From positions 29,373,001-29,437,000 of the forward strand of contig NC_091968.1 of the NCBI RefSeq assembly GCF_036711975.1: 64,000 bases of DNA. The letters run 5' to 3'. Source of the DNA: Onthophagus taurus. Taxonomy: Eukaryota > Arthropoda > Insecta > Coleoptera > Scarabaeidae. Shown here in pieces: positions 1 to 13,100 of this stretch; position 1 is the stretch's first letter, and every line of letters begins with the position of its first letter. The notes beneath the pieces are model-generated. The model had not been told where the DNA came from and ran no database searches. It worked only from the letters and a program-made list of their open reading frames with translations. The position numbers were made by a program, and so were the translations under genes.

Positions 1-1145
1 AAGAAAATTAAAAAAGCCAAAACAAAATTAGTGCCAACGTAGATTATTATAAAAAACACTCATAGTTATTACCAAGTACTTAGATCATTACCTATTTATT
101 AAAAAAGGATGAAACATGATTCGTGAACACCATAAAACTTAAATTTATTATATTCGTATTATTAAATTATTGTAATACTTAATAACGTTCAAAAAAGCAC
201 GCGTTTTGTATATATATAAAAGAAAAAGTAACTAATTGCACCGATCCAAAACAACAAATTTAAAAATAATTATTAAAAAAAAAATAACAATTAGCCGCCG
301 GTATTTATATTTTCTATTATGAGGACGTTTTTGACGCCCTCGAGAAAGGTCGCTATTTGTATAATGTATTCATATCAATGTTTTAATTAATGCACAATAA
401 TTATCCTAAGTCAATAAATAAAAACGTTTTTATTAAACTTCTTGATTTATTATTTATCACTCATCTAATTTCCTTTTCTTGGTAATAAGTTAATTCCAGT
501 TGTTGATAAAACCTATCTTATAATCTTTATTAAAATGTTTGCACGTCAAGTAAGATAGCAGGTGGTGTGACATAGAGTACAAAAGAATAAAAAGGATGTA
601 ACAGGTTAAATTCTATCGTCCTTGTAATCAAATGCATAACAATTAAAGAAATAAATTTAAGTATTGTGGGCGATAACGCCCTCTTGTGGGCACTAGAGGT
701 CTACAGGAATTGACCTCCAGTCTATTATGTCTACGTTTTTTGATTCTTTTAATTTCCTGTACTTTAGCATCAAAAAGCATTTTTAAAAGTTTAAAAACTT
801 ACCACAGGGCCGTTAAATCGTCGATTAACATGACATTTAGGTTATAATTTTTTGACAACTCAGTCATAATAACCAACATAAAAAAAATTTTATGTTACAT
901 TTTAACAATTTTAATTTATATTAAATACAAAATAAATATTTCTATTTATTATCACAGTAGAGTAATAATTGTATTAAGCATGTATTTTAATAAATTATTA
1001 AAACAAATTATATTAAAATTTACACCCTCGATTGCGACCGCCATCTCTTATTAAACCACGGAACTATTTGACGTTTTTAATGTCAATTTCATGTAAATTG
1101 TAAACACTACGTTTTATTGATTCCTTCCTGTTGATTCTATTAAAA
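1..1145. other. Upstream noncoding DNA
   Basis: AT-rich sequence with no supportable coding exon on either strand. A short inverted repeat (GAGGTC / GACCTC) lies near 689-717. The last hundred bases presumably hold the promoter and 5' leader of the gene starting at 1146, but I see no clear TATA box. Confidence 0.5.
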
Positions 1146-1842
1146 ATGTCTTTTAATAAAGTTGATGTTTATATTTATTTGAAACGTTTCGATTTTTCAG
1201 GTAAGTTTATTTATTCCTACTATTCTTGTTGCTTAAAAAAAATCTTTTAGAAAATCCTACCCCTGAATTTAAACGAATTCAACTCGATAAAGATTTGGAA
1301 TACACGAAATTAAAACAAGAACTCGAAAACTTACTAGAAATCGATTTAAGTGAAAAGAAAGTGATTAAAATTCGGAATAAAGATGGTGTTTTAATCCCGT
1401 TGGGGGATTTGCAAAAAGGGAATGATTTTGATAAGTAACTTTTGTTGATAATTTCTTTGTATTTTTATTAATTTATTATTTTTTTTAGTCCATTTTATGT
1501 GGAGATCTTAAATATACACCATACAGGTAAATAAATAAATAAATTAAACTTTTTTATTAATAAATGACAAAAAAATTCTTGATTGATTTAGTTCCATTGG
1601 CTAAAAACAATGCGAATTTATTACAAGATGCTTACTTAGATGCAATTCGCCAAAAAATCAAGTCGATGGAATCGAGAGTATCTCAAGCTGAACTTCTTAT
1701 TCCTCAACTTCAATGGAGAAGACAAGCTCACATGGATGAAACTGTAAACACCTTAAGTAATCGTGTGGCTTTTTTGAATCGTCGAATTGATGAGCTCACC
1801 CCTGTTGAATGGAAATCGAAAATCCCAGAAACAATTTCTTAA
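1146..1842 (+). CDS. Unidentified small protein with C-terminal coiled coil
   Basis: Four-exon model: 1146-1200, 1251-1434, 1489-1526 and 1592-1842. Each intron is GT-AG and all phases agree, giving 175 aa. The start ATG at 1146 opens MSFNKVDVYIYLKRF. Residues ~1-95 look like a small beta-grasp or ubiquitin-like fold (alternating hydrophobic strands, then IRNKDGVLIPLGDL). Residues ~100-160 are charged and heptad-like (DAIRQKIKSMESRVSQAE), probably a coiled coil. There is no signal peptide or membrane segment. I do not recognise the family, and the fold suggestion is inference. The introns are tiny (50-65 bp). It is convergent with NCAPH2, and a copy of its last coding bases and 3' flank lies 2.1 kb downstream. 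Confidence 0.7.
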
Positions 1843-2010
1843 TTTCTCAATGTAGGTTAATTAATGATTAAAAGAAATATTTAAAATTAATTTATTTATA
1901 TATAAAATATAAAACAGTCTTTTATATTTATTACAATATTATAATACTGCAAAATAAAAGTATTGGAACTTTCAAAAACTATTTTTTTTATCACAGTGGT
2001 GAATTAGTAT

Positions 2011-3885
2011 TGTAATAATTTTAACATTCTCTTAGTTCACCGAGAGAACATAACCTAGAATTTGTGACAGAGAGATTTTTTGTTGGTGAAAATGTTATCT
2101 TAAACCGTTTTGTTTACTTCCAAATGTATCAATTATTGTAGTTCAGCTCCTAAAGCACATTTTTCACCCATCGTTTGAGGTTTTAGCGTTATTTTGAGGA
2201 GGAAATCCTTGATTTAAATATGAATTTTTACAACTTTACTCATTGTTGAAATTTGGCGTGTACTCCAATGTATGTCTAAAAACAAGAAAAGACAACGTTG
2301 AATACGACGTTTTATTATGTTTCATAAAAGAATAAGGGAGAAATCAACGAAAAAAGAATTAAATTTTGAAGGTTAATTCCGAGAAAAATCAAGAGATGAC
2401 GCTAGTTTCGAAGCAAGAATTTTGAAAAGGGCGCGAAGCTAAGGGCCAATCAGAAACGAGGAAAAAACAGTTGGAGTGCCGGGGTATATAAGGAGATCGC
2501 GAACAGGGAGTGAGAGAGTCGTCGTCGGACCAGCGTCGAATCCACGTCGTCAGATAGAAGAATTTTTGAAAAGATAACCTCAAAAATCTAAGATAATTTT
2601 TTAAAAAAAAAGTCATACCAACTTACAATATTAAAATAAAAAGAGAATCATCCTACAACCTATTCCAAGAACTACTGATACTTCTTCGAGATCATCCAAG
2701 ACCCTATTTCCGAAGAACAAACAGTTCAATTTCCCGTAAGAAGAATCCTGTAGACAATCCAGAAAATTAGTTAGTGCCCCGAACACAAGAAACAATCCAT
2801 AATCCAGATACCACGTTGAACTCCAATCCATTATTTTTCACAGTGAGTCGGATGATAATTTTATTTTATTATTTAACATAACCTACAAAAAGAAAATTCA
2901 AAGAATCAAACTCAAAGAACCCGCAAGAGTTTCCTATAATTTATGATCAATACTTACTTGTGTGTAAAGATTTATTAGTTTTCTTGAATAACGTTCATAT
3001 AATTCTATTTTGTTTTTAACGAGTTTGATGACAACTTAAGACATCGGCCATTTGTTATTTTCAAAGAACGGTTCGAACTAGTTTTATCCCAAGGTTTATA
3101 TATAAGTTAATATATAAACCTTGGTTTTATCCTACTCTCTCTCTCTCTCAAATAATAAAGTGGTTCTCTCTAATATCGATATTTCAGTCGATAACCGCAG
3201 TTATCCATTTTATTTAAAAATTTATCTCTCGTAAATAAGCATTATTAAAGTTAATTTAGGAAAACCATTTTTTTTGTTACTCATAAAACGAGTTAATTTG
3301 ATTTTGTGTTAATTAAATGAATTTTTTTGTCGAACCTGATTAATATTTTTTTGAACCTGAACTTGCCCGAAACCCTGTGTTTTTAATAAGAGTCTCTTAA
3401 AATTAAAGAAACCCAAATTTATAGTTTAATAACTTGTGTATAAAACATCACACAAGAATAACAGCACAGTATATTAAAAAACAAGTTTCGTAAGACACGT
3501 TTGAAATGCACGAATTCAAGTTGAAAAACGAGTAGGTATGTAGCAGTTGGTAACACTTGAAAATAGAAATTTGAATTTACAATTAGAAACTGTCAAAACA
3601 CAAAATGTATTCACCTGACAAAAATGTTTCATGTACACCTTTCAAAAAGAGAGTAATTGCTCAGAGTTCAATGTCCTCATCATTGTGGACCTTGTATTCG
3701 ATGTTAAGAACGTTTTTAAACATCCATAGACAAACATTGTGACATTGACAACTAGAAAAATTTATGACCCAATGTCACCAACTTGAACTGGTTTCATAAA
3801 ATGTTACTAAAATCTCATTACAGCATTGGATGCTTAGTTTTAGTGACAGCGCTAGTGCAAAACTAGAACTAACACTAGACTTAAA
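2011..3885. other. Inserted segment with promoter-like core, origin unclear
   Basis: About 1.9 kb lying between two copies of the upstream gene's 3' end. It has a TATA-like box (TATATAAGG, about 2484-2492) followed by a less AT-rich tract, and a polyadenylation-like AATAAA near 3154. This promoter-plus-polyA layout resembles a solo LTR, but I could not fix its ends or a target duplication, so the assignment is weak. A CT-dinucleotide run sits at about 3135-3150, and part of the CTAGAACTA foldback family is at about 3838-3885. Confidence 0.3.
3090..3123. mobile_element. 34-bp palindromic micro-MITE with 9-bp target duplication
   Basis: A 34-bp near-perfect palindrome starting CAAGGTTTATA and ending in its complement. 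It is flanked by perfect 9-bp direct repeats GTTTTATCC (3081-3089 and 3124-3132). The arms begin like the TIR of the 263-bp element at 22714-22976 (CAAGGTCTATAG), which also has a 9-bp duplication. It therefore looks like little more than two TIR tips of that family. Confidence 0.6.
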
Positions 3886-4105
3886 GCTCACCTCTGTTGA
3901 ATGAAAATCGAAAATTCCAAAAATAATTTCTTAATTTCTCAATGTAGGTTAATTAACGATTAAAAAAAAATATTTCAAATTAATTTATTTATACATAAAA
4001 TATAAAACGGTCTTTTATATTTATTACAATATTATAATACTGCAAAATAAAAAATATTAAAACTCTAAACTTCCAAAATCTATATTTTTTTTATCACAGT
4101 GGTGA
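3886..4105 (+). pseudogene. Duplicated 3' end of the gene at 1146-1842
   Basis: About 215 bp aligning along its length with 1797-2010, with scattered substitutions and small indels. It includes the last ~45 coding bases of the upstream gene, the stop and the 3' flank through the shared TTTATCACAGTGGTGAA. In the copy the tryptophan codon of VEW has become a stop, so it is non-coding. It abuts a fragment of the CTAGAACTA foldback repeat on its left. Confidence 0.75.
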
Positions 4106-4121
4106 AAAAATATTAAAATAA

Positions 4122-7100
4122 TTAATTTAACTTTTTAATTTTTTTGTACGTTTTTCTCTCATCGTCACTATAACGTCTTTTTTCTCCCATCTTGTTAAGT
4201 TTTTCTTGAATAATAACATCGGAAGCATTTTTGTATTGATCCAAATGTTCATGATGTCGATCCCGATTAATCAAAATTAATTCGAAATTATTTGCCACTT
4301 GACCAGACTCAAAATTTGTAAATTGAACATTTTTTGAATTCACTAATTGAAGCGCGGCAGCGAAATATCGCGCTATTTCACCACCGCCTGAATTAACATT
4401 AGAATTAATAAGGATGTTATTAAACCCAACGGTTTTCTCTTCACTTAATTTATTGATTATTTTCGTTCCGTATTCATGGATATCAAATTCAATTTGATTC
4501 CTTCTTTTTAGTTCATCTTTTATGAATTGATTCCAATCGAGGTAACGTTTTAATGTGGCTTGTTGTTCTAATTTTTCTAAATTATCTGAATTTGGGCACT
4601 CAATTTCTGTATTTGGGGTGGTTGCATTTAAAAAGGTGGTGTTTTCAGTATTTTCGTGATCTTCTTCATGATTATTTTCGAAATCTTCTTCATGATTATC
4701 TTCAAAATCTTCATCATCGGAGGAAAAATCGATTTCTTTAATTTCACCTTCATCGGACTCGGTGATGTAATTGGATAAAAAAAATTTTTCGAATCTTTTT
4801 AAAGATACCGTAGTCGTTTTAAGCCATTTAAAGATATCCTTTTTTCTTTGTCGTTTTAATTTTATAGGTGGTTCTATATTAATTGGTTTCTAAAAAATTT
4901 AATTTTATGTTATGTCACAACCACACTCTATTTCTTTAATTCGGAGGTGTTTTCAAATTGAAGCACCAAAAAGAAAGGTTGCTATTGGTCAGTTTTAAGC
5001 AAAAATTACACTAGGAAAATTCGAGATGCTGCCGGCCGCTTAGAAATTCTAGTTCTAGGTCTTGTATTAGTTCTAGTGTAAAACTAGAACTAACACTAGA
5101 CCACTAGACATTAGCAGCAAATTACAAAAATTGTCACTGAAAGATGTTGTCTTTTTAATATCGGAATCATGGACTGAAACTAAACAATCCGTTATCCTGA
5201 GTGGTTGGAAACATCTATTCGCAACTACTTCTGATTCGATAGACGACGATTTTGATGATGAGGACAACATACCATTAGCGCAATTGTATTGTAATGTGGC
5301 GCCTTATACAGTATTGGATGATAACGAAATATACGATGGGGTTATAGGAGCAAATTAACGTTGGGATAACTTAATTAGTGATGAAGATATTCTTCAAGAC
5401 AATAATAACAGCCACTAGTAGAGGATCCAATACCGCTCAATATTGATGATGTATTAAATAGTGCAAACACTTTAATAGATTGGACAGGGAATGGAAACTT
5501 GTCCGTACTAGACATATTAACATTAAGAAATATAAGAGAAAAAGTAATCTTATGTAAAATTAGAAAATGATTAATTTTTATCATGTTGCTTTTTGTACTG
5601 TTATCTATACTATGTATCAGTTTAAATCAATAATAAAGTTTGTCCACGACTATTTTATAATATATACCTTATAAATGAGTTTTCTAAAATAAAAGGGTAG
5701 TTAATTTACACGGAGTGAATAATAGCGGTGAATAATCATTATTCACGGGTAATCAACTTGACAGACTAATAATAATTATTTAAAACGTCATAATTTCAAA
5801 ATATGTCAATTTAATTCAATTTTTAAGTAGTTTCTAAAGGTTTGACATTAAAAAAACCTAAACAAATTCATTTTTTCATATGATTTAAGCATAAATTAAT
5901 TAATTTTCTTAAAAAAACGTTTCATAAAATTGACATTTAATTTTGACAAGTTGTTGTGACGTTGGTTACAGTTGGTAACATTGAGTTTGTGTCACATTGA
6001 CGTTTAAACTTTATTCAAAAATGTATTTAAAAAAATAAATTTGTCCACGACTACTTTATAATATATACCTTATAAATGAGTTTTCTAAAACACAGGGGTA
6101 GTCATTTTTCGTAGAGTGAATAATTATTATTCACGGGTAATCAACTTGATAGACTAATAATAAAGGACCTAATACAGGACGCATAAGACTTTTACGTCCA
6201 GCTACGACAATTAAAGAATTTGATATTATTAATTGTTAATTTATATATATGAACAAATTATAAACACAAAATAATCAACATTTTATTATTTTATCATTTC
6301 ATTTCATGTTTAAATGCAAATTTATAACAGTACATTTGTTCAATATGTGAGGTTAAGTCGATGATTAAGTGTTTGACATAACATTAAATGAATTCTAAAT
6401 ATCATTATACAGAATTTGGTCATTTTATTAATTTATAAACACACAGTTTTCGAAAAAATGTTGTTTAATACACGACAGCAAAATTCTTTTGCATTCTCGA
6501 ACGATTTTTTTGTTCGTTCTCGAATACAAAAGTGTCATTTCGCTATCTTGTATCAAAAATAACTATTTTCGTATGATTTAAGCATAAATTAATTAATTTT
6601 CGTAAAAAAAACGATGTTTCGTAAAATTGACATTAAATTTTGACAAATTGTTATGAAGTTGGTTACAGTTGGTAACATTGAATTTGTGTCACATTGACGT
6701 TTAAACTTTATTCAAAAATTTATTTAAAAAAATAAATTTATGGAATTAATTTCAATAATAGTCGTGGACAAGTGTAGTAATCTACTCACATATAATGAGC
6801 TATTATTTACTAAGGTTAAGTTTATGTCACGAGCGTAGCGAGTCATCAAGATACATATTATTGTAGCTTAATAAAAGATATGATTTTTCATTGTAATATT
6901 TTAATAAACTCAATAAAAATTAAATAGAAGATCTCTTTCTATGTTATACGTGCATTTAACGTCAGTAAATCGCACCTTGTATTTAAATTTAATAATCAAT
7001 TCGATAAAAGCAATATTAGTTAACCCTTTGTGTCCCAAGAAGTCAAAAATTTTAAAACTTTGTGACAGAATTAAAACGGCATCAAAAAACACTCAGTAAA

Positions 7101-10100
7101 GGCCTTTGGAATCAATTTTAGCAAAATATGCAATCTCCCCATTCCAGAGGGATAATGGTACTTGAGAGTACCACAAGCATTGCACTTCCTCTTTCTTTTG
7201 TGTATATTGTGTTAATTTGAATATTTATTTATCAGACCTGTAGCTACAGAACAACGAAAATCTGATAGAATATTGAGAAAAAATATATTGAGCAAAAACT
7301 AACATTTTCGCATAATCTAAGTGTCAAAAAAGATGCTAATTCTAAAATGCCTGGAAGCCGTGTTTATTGAAATTAAGAAATTAAACTTATTTTAAATTGA
7401 AGCGTAAAGCTTTCTATTTAAATCGGTATATATTATAATAATCGTTGAGTTGAATTGAAAAAATATTCAGAAAAAAAATTTTGAAACAAACCTTACATTT
7501 TCGTATAACCTAAAACTGTCAAAAAAGATGCTAATTTAAAAATTCCTGGAACCCGTATTTATTGAAAATAAGGAATGAGACTTGTTCTAAATTAAAGCTC
7601 AAAGCTTTCTCTTCAAAATGATGTATAATAATTGTTGGGTTGGATTGGAAAAATATTGAGAAAAAAAATGTTGAAACAAAACTTACATTTTCGTATAACC
7701 GAAAAGTGTCAAAAAATATGCTAATTTCAAAATTCCTAAAAGCCGTATTTATTGAAATTAAGGAATGAGACTTGTTCTAAATTAAAGCTCAAAGGTTTCT
7801 CTTCAAAATGATGTATAATAATTGTTGGGTCGGATCGGAAAAATATCAAGAAAAAAAATGTTGAAACAAAACTTACATTTTCGTATAACCTAAAACTGTC
7901 AAAAAAGAAGCTAATTTAAAAATTCCTGGAAGCCGTATTTATTGAAATTAAGAAATGAGACTTGTTCTAAATTGAAGCTCAAAGCTTTTTCTTTAAAATT
8001 ATGTATAATAATTGTTGGGTTGGATTGAAAAAATATTGAGAAAAAAAAAGTTGAAACAAAACTTACATTTTCGTATAACCGAAAAGTGTCAAAAAATATG
8101 CTAATTTAAAAATTCCTAAAAGCCGTATTTATTGAAATTAAGGAATGAGACTTGTTCTAAATTAAAGCTCAAAGGTTTCTCTTCAAAATGATGTATAATA
8201 ATTGTTGGGTTGGATCGGAAAAATATCAAGAAAAAAAATGTTGAAACAAAACTTACATTTTCGTATAACCTAAAACTGTCAAAAAAGAAGCTAATTTAAA
8301 AATTCCTGGAAGCCGTATTTATTGAAATTAAGGAATGAGACTTGTTATAAATTAAAGCTCAAAGCTTTCTCTTTAAAATGATGTATAATAATTGTTGGGT
8401 TGGATCGGAAAAATATCAAGAAAAAAAATGTTGAAACAAAACTTACATTTTCGTATAACCTAAAACTGTCAAAAAAGAAGCTAATTTAAAAATTCCTGAA
8501 AGCCGTATTTATTGAAATTAAGGAATGAGACTTGTTCTAAATTAAAGCTCAAAGCTTTTTCTTTAAAATTATGTATAATAATTGTTGGGTTGGATTGGAA
8601 AAATATTGAGAAAAAAAATGTTGAAACAAAACTTACATTTTCGTATATCCTAAAACTGTCAAAAAAGAAGCTAATTTAAAAATTCCTGGAAGCCGTATTT
8701 ATTGAAATTAAGGAATGAGACTTGTTATAAATTAAAGCTCCTCAAAGCTTTCTCTTTAAAATGATGTATAATAATTGTTGGGTTGGATCGGAAAAATATC
8801 AAGAAAAAAAATGTTGAAACAAAACTTACATTTTCGTATAACCTAAAACTGTCAAAAAAGAAGCTAATTTAAAAATTCCTGGAAGCCGTATTTATTGAAA
8901 TTAAGAAATGAGACTTGTTCTAAATTAAAGCTCAAAGCTTTTTCTTTAAAATTATGTATAATAATTGTTGGGTTGGATTGGAAAAATATTGAGAAAAAAA
9001 ATGTTGAAACAAAACTTACATTTTCGTATAACCGAAAAGTGTCAAAAAATATGCTAATTTAAAAATTCCTGAAAGCCGTATTTATTGAAATTAAGGAATG
9101 AGACTTGTTATAAATTAAAGCTCAAAGCTTTTTCTTTAAAATTATGTATAATAATTGTTGGGTTGGATTGGAAAAATATTGAGAAAAAAAATGTTGAAAC
9201 AAAACTTACATTTTCGTATAACCTAAAACTGTCAAAAAAGAAGCTAATTTAAAAATTCCTGGAAGCCGTATTTATTGACATTAAGGAATGAGACTTGTTA
9301 TAAATTAAAGCTCAAAGCTTTCTCTTTAAAATGATATATAATAATTGTTGAGTTGGATCGGAAAAATATCAAGAAAAAAAATGTTGAAACAAAACTTACA
9401 TTTTCGTATAACCTAAAACTGTCAAAAAAGAAGCTAATTTAAAAATTCCTGGAAGCCGTATTTATTGAAAATAAGGAATGAGAGTTGTTCTAAATTAAAG
9501 CTCAAAGCTTTCTCTTTAAAATGATGTATAATAATTGTTGGGTTGGATCGGAAAAATATCAAGAAAAAAAATGTTGAAACAAAACTTACATTTTCGTATA
9601 ACCTAAAACTGTCAAAAAAGAAGCTAATTTAAAAATTCCTGGAAGCCGTATTTATTGAAATTAAGAAATAAGACTTGTTCTAAATTAAAGCTCAAAGGTT
9701 TTTCTTTAAAATGATGTATAATAATTGTTGGGTTGGATTGGAAAAATATGGAGAAAAAAAATGTTGAAACAAAACTTACATTTTCGTATAACCGAAAAGT
9801 GTCAAAAAATATGCTAATTTAAAAATTCCTGAAAGCCGTATTTATTGAAATTAAGGAATGAGACTTGTTCTAAATTAAAGCTCAAAGGTTTCTCTTCAAA
9901 ATGATGTATGATAATTGTTGGGTTGGATCGGAAAAATATCAAGAAAAAAAAATGTTGAAACAAAACTTACATTTTCGTATAACCTAAAACTGTCAAAAAA
10001 GAAGCTAATTTAAAAATTCCTGGAAGCCGTATTTATTGAAATTAAGAAATGAGACTTGTTCTAAATTAAAGCTCAAAGCTTTTTCTTTAAAATTATGTAT

Positions 10101-13100
10101 AATAATTGTTGGGTTGGATTGGAAAAATATTGAGAAAAAAAATGTTGAAACAAAACTTACATTTTCGTATAACCGAAAAGTGTCAAAAAATATGCTAATT
10201 TAAAAATTCCTAAAAGCCGTATTTATTGAAATTAAGGAATGAGACTTGTTCTAAATTAAAGCTCAAAGCTTTCTCTTTAAAATGATGTATAATAATTGTT
10301 GGGTTGGATCGGAAAAATATCAAGAAAAAAAATGTTGAAACAAAACTTACATTTTCGTATAACCTAAAACTGTCAAAAAAGAAGCTAATTTAAAAATTCC
10401 TGGAAGCCGTATTTATTGAAATTAAGAAATGAGACTTGTTCTAAATTAAAGCTCAAAGCTTTTTCTTTAAAATTATGTGTAATAATTGTTGGGTTGGATT
10501 GGAAAAATATTGAGAAAAAAAATGTACCGGTATTTTAAAGTACCGTCGGGACACAAAGGGTTAAAAAGTAACTTTTTTTGACACATAGAATCAGGCTTGT
10601 CGCAATTATTGAATTTTGACTATAAGTGAATTTATATCAAAAATTAAGTTGAATTATTTTCCGTTTTACTACCGCAGTTAATTATATATCACACTAATAT
10701 ATTAAAGTAATTCAATTACACTATTTTAAAAATTTGAATTATTTCCCGGTATTTGACGCCAATGACGTAATGCGCAGTATGGTTGCCTATACAGGGTGAT
10801 TTATAACATACGGAGCAGATTAAAAGAGCAAGTACTAGGGGCCAAACTGAAGATATTTTCTTAATAATGTTTTTACTACAACGTAATAATCACAAAGATA
10901 TAGAGCACTAAAGTTGAATTAATTGCCCAGCATTTCTTACGATATACGGTATTACACTACGTTTAAATTCAAACTGCGAATATTTCGGGGTTACTTAAGC
11001 AATGCCTGATTAGCACCAATAATAAAATCTTTGTAATATGGCAGTTACGGTTATTTAAAAATTTGTTAAATCACTCAAAAACTGGTGTTTGTTTTTTGAG
11101 AACCGCTGATACCATGTTTTTATTGCTGTCAATCCAGTTGACTTGGTTACCTAGCAACGGACATGTCATTTAATTTTAATAATCAATGTCATTTAACGTC
11201 AAAATTTGAATTTTTACTAATCAAAAAATACAATGGTAATGTACAGTAACGAAGAATACGTAGATATGCTTATTATTTATGGAGCTGCTGGAGAAAACGC
11301 TGCACACGCAAGACGTCTGTGTTTAGAACGATATCCAAATCGACAGATCCCTTCTGAAAACACTTTTCTTCGGTTAATCCAGCGGGGAAGAGAGACAGGA
11401 AATTTGCAACCTAAGAAAGGTCTTGGTGGCGGTAGACTAATCAGACATGGAGTGAATGTGGAAGAAGAAATTCTAGAAATTGTGGAAGCGGATCGAAGCA
11501 CGAGTACTCGTCAAATTTCTTACCAACTCGAGGTATCCCAGAATTTTGTTCGGCGTACGTTGAAAAGTAACGGTTTACACCCCTATCATTTTCAAAAAGT
11601 GCAAGGACTGACTCCCACTGACTATCCTTTGCGGTTGTAATTTTGCGAGTGGCTACTAAATCGTACCAACAGAGAAGCAGATTTTGCGGACAGTATACTG
11701 GAACGGATGAATGCTGTTTTACTAGAAATGGTGTTCTAAATGTTCACAATTCCCATGTGTGGTCGGACGAAAATCCACACGTTATTCGTCAAGGCTCTTT
11801 TTAACAACGATTCAGAGTGAATCTATGGGCGGGAATTGTGAACAATACGTTAATAGGACCTTTCGAATTACCAGGAACTCTTAATGGAACTTCTTATTTA
11901 CAATTTTTACAAGAAAATCTGCCAGTACTCCTGGAAGATATTCCGCTACTTATGCGACGTGAGATGTGGTTTATGCACGACGGTTGTCCTGCACATTTTA
12001 GTCGTAATGTACGAGATTTCCTCGATAATGCTTTTCGGCAAAAATGGATTGGTCGAGGTGGACCTATTCCATAGCCACCACGTAGTCCCGATCTTAACCC
12101 ATTGGACTTTTTTTTATGGGGATTCATGAAGGATAGAGTATATGCCACCGAGGTTAATACAATCGACGAACTACGACATCGCATCACTGCCGCTACAGAG
12201 GACATACGTCCACGATTTCCACGATTATCGTTAAATTGGATTCGTCGTGCGCAGTTGTGCGTCGAAATAAATGCAAGGACAGCACTTTGAACATATGTTA
12301 TAAAGAGATTATTATTATTATTATTATTATGTTATTTTCTTGTTTTAGAGATTTTGTAATTTTGCATTTAAAACATTATTATTATCCGTTTCATAAATTA
12401 ACATCTATTATTTCTTTTCATAAATTACGTATTAAAACTAAACAATTAAATTGTCTACTTTGACAGCTCCTTCAAAAATGAGGATGGCGTTGACAAGTAT
12501 TTTAATTATTGTTCTTTAGTGAATATCAGCGGTTCTCAAAAGTTGACGCTAACTTATTTAAAAAATTAACATGCGATATCTATGTAACTATTAAGATTTT
12601 AACAAAACATTATTAAGAAAATCTCTTCAGTTTGACCTCAAGTACCTACCCATTTAGTCTCCTCCGTATGTTATAAATCACCCTGTATAGTTCTTATATA
12701 CCATATATATACTATCTCCTATATCGCTGACTAAGGCAGCAAAGAGTGTAAACACTAGAGTGCAGATATATATATATCTGTCTCTGTCGTGCCCCCGTCT
12801 ACTCAAGAGACATGCGTGAACACGTGGTGAGTACGCTTTTATCTTATTGGACGGTGAATTAAAAATTAATAGCAGCTGATGACCTTGATGTTTATAAATC
12901 ACCAAATAAATGTTTGACATAAACATAACCTAAAATCTAAATATTTAGTTATGTATATTATAGGTTTCATGTGTATAATAACATAATTATTAACATATTT
13001 TAGGACTAAGCAATTTAAAATGTAATTATTATTTGTTAAGAAAGTGAAGAAAATTTGTTAAAAGATATTTTTGGGGCCTAAAAATTGGTTGAGCAGGTAG

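Noticed and set aside
2040-3250. Solo LTR
   Set aside because: The TATA-like core and polyA signal fit, but I could not define paired ends or a short target duplication, so it is only mentioned as a possibility.
7300-10525. Regular repeats considered as a CRISPR array
   Set aside because: The whole 190-bp unit repeats, with no unique spacers, and the setting is a eukaryotic intron.
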